6,415 nt of DNA from Bacillota bacterium (GTDB lineage Bacteria; Bacillota; Clostridia; Lachnospirales; Anaerotignaceae), in NCBI GenBank assembly GCA_023413275.1, contig JAEZPX010000092.1:1-6415 (forward strand), read 5' to 3'. The position numbers were made by a program, and so were the translations under genes. This document shows positions 5,007-6,415 of the stretch, one piece after another; positions within the stretch are counted from its first letter, which is position 1, and the number at the start of each line of letters is the position of its first letter. The notes under the pieces were generated by a model that saw only the letters and a program-made list of their open reading frames with translations, ran no database searches and was not told the DNA's origin.

Positions 5007-6415
5007 TTAATAACTTCTTTCATCCTCTTTCACCCGAAATGCCGCCTGTTCCAAAGAATGGGCTTTGTTCAAGCTATTGGAGCGTACTGCCTCCAGATTT
5101 TTATTTGCACTTGCCAGCATGAGCTTAATCCGGTTTAGCTGATTGATTTCACTTGCACCGGGATCATAGTCAATGGCAACCACATTTGACAAAGGATATT
5201 GCTTCCGCAGTTCCTTAATTACCCCTTTGCCTACAACATGGTTTGGTAAGCATCCAAAGGGCTGTGTGCAAACAATATTTGCAACACCGGTATGAATTAG
5301 CTCAATCATTTCTGCCGTTAAGAACCAGCCTTCCCCTGTTTGGTTACACAAAGAAACAACCTTTTCCGCATATTTTCCCAGCTCACGAATGTCTTGAGGG
5401 GAATCAAAGCGCTTGCTCATTTGTAGGGCAGTAATCATAGGCTTTTGATATTGCTCAATAACCTTTGCCACCATATCTGCTACGATTCTGCTTTTTGCAG
5501 AGCCCCCTAGATATTTTTCCTTCTGTGTTGCATTATAACAGCAATATAAGCCAAAGGTAAGCAAATCAGGCACAACTGCTTCCGCACCCTCTCTTTCCAA
5601 GAGATTCACCAAATCGTTATTTGCAGTGGGGTGGAATTTTACCAAAATCTCTCCTACCACACCAACTCTTGGCTTTTTCACATCAAGCAATTCCAACTCA
5701 TCAAACTCTCGGATGATTCCTCGAATATTTTCTGCGTATGTACGGAATTTACCAGTGGCAACATCCTTCTTCACTTTTTCATTCCATTTTTCGTAAAGTG
5801 CATTGGCAGAACCCGTCACCTTTTCATAGGGACGTGTGCGATATAAAACTCGCATAAACACGTCGCCATAAACCAATGCCTGTATTGCCTTGTTCATCAT
5901 GCCTATGCCAATTTGAAATCCCGGATTTCTCTCCAATCCAACAGGGTTAATGGAAATAACGGGAATATTCGGCATACCCGCATTCTCCAAGGCCTTACGG
6001 ATCAGGGCAATATAATTTGTTGCTCTGCACCCACCCCCTGTTTGAGAAATCAATAGCGCCGTTCTATTTAAGTCGTATTTTCCTGAGAACAATCCGTTCA
6101 TCAACTGCCCTATGGTGATGAGTGCAGGATAGCAAGCATCATTGTTTACATATTTCAATCCCGTATCAATGGCACTTCTGTCCATGGCCTCCATAATCTC
6201 CAGATTATAGCCGCAAGCTCTCATTGCCGGCTGCAAAATGTTGAAGTGTATTGGCGACATCTGAGGACAAAGTATGGTGTACTTTTCTCTCATTTCCTTC
6301 GTAAACAAAACTCTGTGCAGGCTGGCATCTCCTTCTTTTAGGCTAACGCCTTTTTCTCTTCTGTCCTCCAATGCAGCAATTAAAGAACGAATACGGATAC
6401 GGGCTGCACCAAGGT
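5007..6415 (-). CDS. 2-hydroxyacyl-CoA dehydratase activase/dehydratase-like protein, C-terminal part
   Basis: These are the last 468 residues of a protein whose frame is open to the window edge. An apparent start at TTG 6371 is an internal leucine: the frame continues upstream as GAARIRIRSLIAAL, with no ribosome binding site. Numbered from the first full codon (6413), conserved cysteine motifs include ILCPQMSP (Cys49), NNDACYPA (Cys94), QTGGGCRATNY (Cys129), GLYCCYNA (Cys291/292) and CTQPFGCLPNHVVGKG (Cys382, Cys388). VGVVGEILVKFHPTANNDLV (250-269) and YDPGASEINQLNRIK are further hallmarks. These match the C-terminal, HgdB-like half of the roughly 1,400-residue clostridial proteins that join ATP-dependent activase modules (BcrAD/BadFG type) to a dehydratase-like region. 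Known relatives carry [4Fe-4S] clusters and support radical dehydration of 2-hydroxyacyl-CoA, but the substrate of the large fusion class is not established. That this copy carries the N-terminal activase half is inferred. A strong terminator follows. Confidence 0.88.
   Translation of the reverse strand, partial: LGAARIRIRSLIAALEDRREKGVSLKEGDASLHRVLFTKEMREKYTILCPQMSPIHFNILQPAMRACGYNLEIMEAMDRSAIDTGLKYVNNDACYPALITIGQLMNGLFSGKYDLNRTALLISQTGGGCRATNYIALIRKALENAGMPNIPVISINPVGLERNPGFQIGIGMMNKAIQALVYGDVFMRVLYRTRPYEKVTGSANALYEKWNEKVKKDVATGKFRTYAENIRGIIREFDELELLDVKKPRVGVVGEILVKFHPTANNDLVNLLEREGAEAVVPDLLTFGLYCCYNATQKEKYLGGSAKSRIVADMVAKVIEQYQKPMITALQMSKRFDSPQDIRELGKYAEKVVSLCNQTGEGWFLTAEMIELIHTGVANIVCTQPFGCLPNHVVGKGVIKELRKQYPLSNVVAIDYDPGASEINQLNRIKLMLASANKNLEAVRSNSLNKAHSLEQAAFRVKEDERSY

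Noticed and set aside
6369..6371. TTG 6371 as the start of the dehydratase-like gene
   Set aside because: The frame remains open to the window edge with protein-like sequence, there is no ribosome binding site, and the family is far longer than 454 residues. The gene is partial, not complete.

Overview
This window looks like chromosomal DNA from a low-GC anaerobic member of the Bacillota, most likely class Clostridia (a Lachnospirales-like organism). That placement is an inference. It rests on the AT-rich composition, TTG start codons, strong purine-rich Shine-Dalgarno sites, a WalR/WalK-type two-component pair, a very large soluble multi-PAS hybrid kinase, and a protein of the 2-hydroxyacyl-CoA dehydratase/activase superfamily, which is typical of strict anaerobes. 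Every gene I can support is on the minus strand, so the biological order runs from high to low coordinates.

Layout in transcription order. (1) 6415-5007: the C-terminal 468 residues of a large acyl-CoA dehydratase activase/dehydratase-like protein. Its reading frame stays open to the window edge, so the N-terminus is missing. It is followed 15 nt after its stop codon by a good intrinsic terminator (4992-4950). (2) 4838-4809: a near-consensus sigma-A promoter that drives a soluble hybrid histidine kinase. I place the kinase start at ATG 4757 rather than TTG 4841, because the promoter lies inside the longer reading frame. The kinase has about five PAS-like sensor modules, then HisKA, HATPase_c and a C-terminal receiver domain. 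(3) 1616-1160: a 457-bp AT-rich intergenic stretch with no convincing gene. It holds a marginal terminator-like hairpin and, next to the following gene, a sigma-A promoter whose spacer contains a perfect 16-bp palindrome. (4) 1159-467: an OmpR-class response regulator of the WalR (YycF/VicR) type. (5) 455-1 and beyond: the start of its membrane sensor kinase (WalK-like), translationally close-packed, with its ribosome binding site overlapping the walR stop codon.

How the genes work together. The walR-walK pair is a self-contained two-component system, expected to control cell-wall homeostasis. The large hybrid kinase is its own transcription unit. No response regulator or HPt protein is beside it, so it looks like an orphan cytoplasmic sensor; its N-terminal PAS module carries a cysteine-rich C-x10-C-x2-C motif that could bind a metal or cluster. 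The dehydratase-like gene is separated from the kinase by a terminator, so there is no direct evidence that the two are functionally linked. I found no mobile element, CRISPR array, tRNA or rRNA. I see no clear sign of a wholly new system; the least explained features are the cysteine-bearing PAS kinase, the promoter palindrome and the unexplained intergenic stretch.
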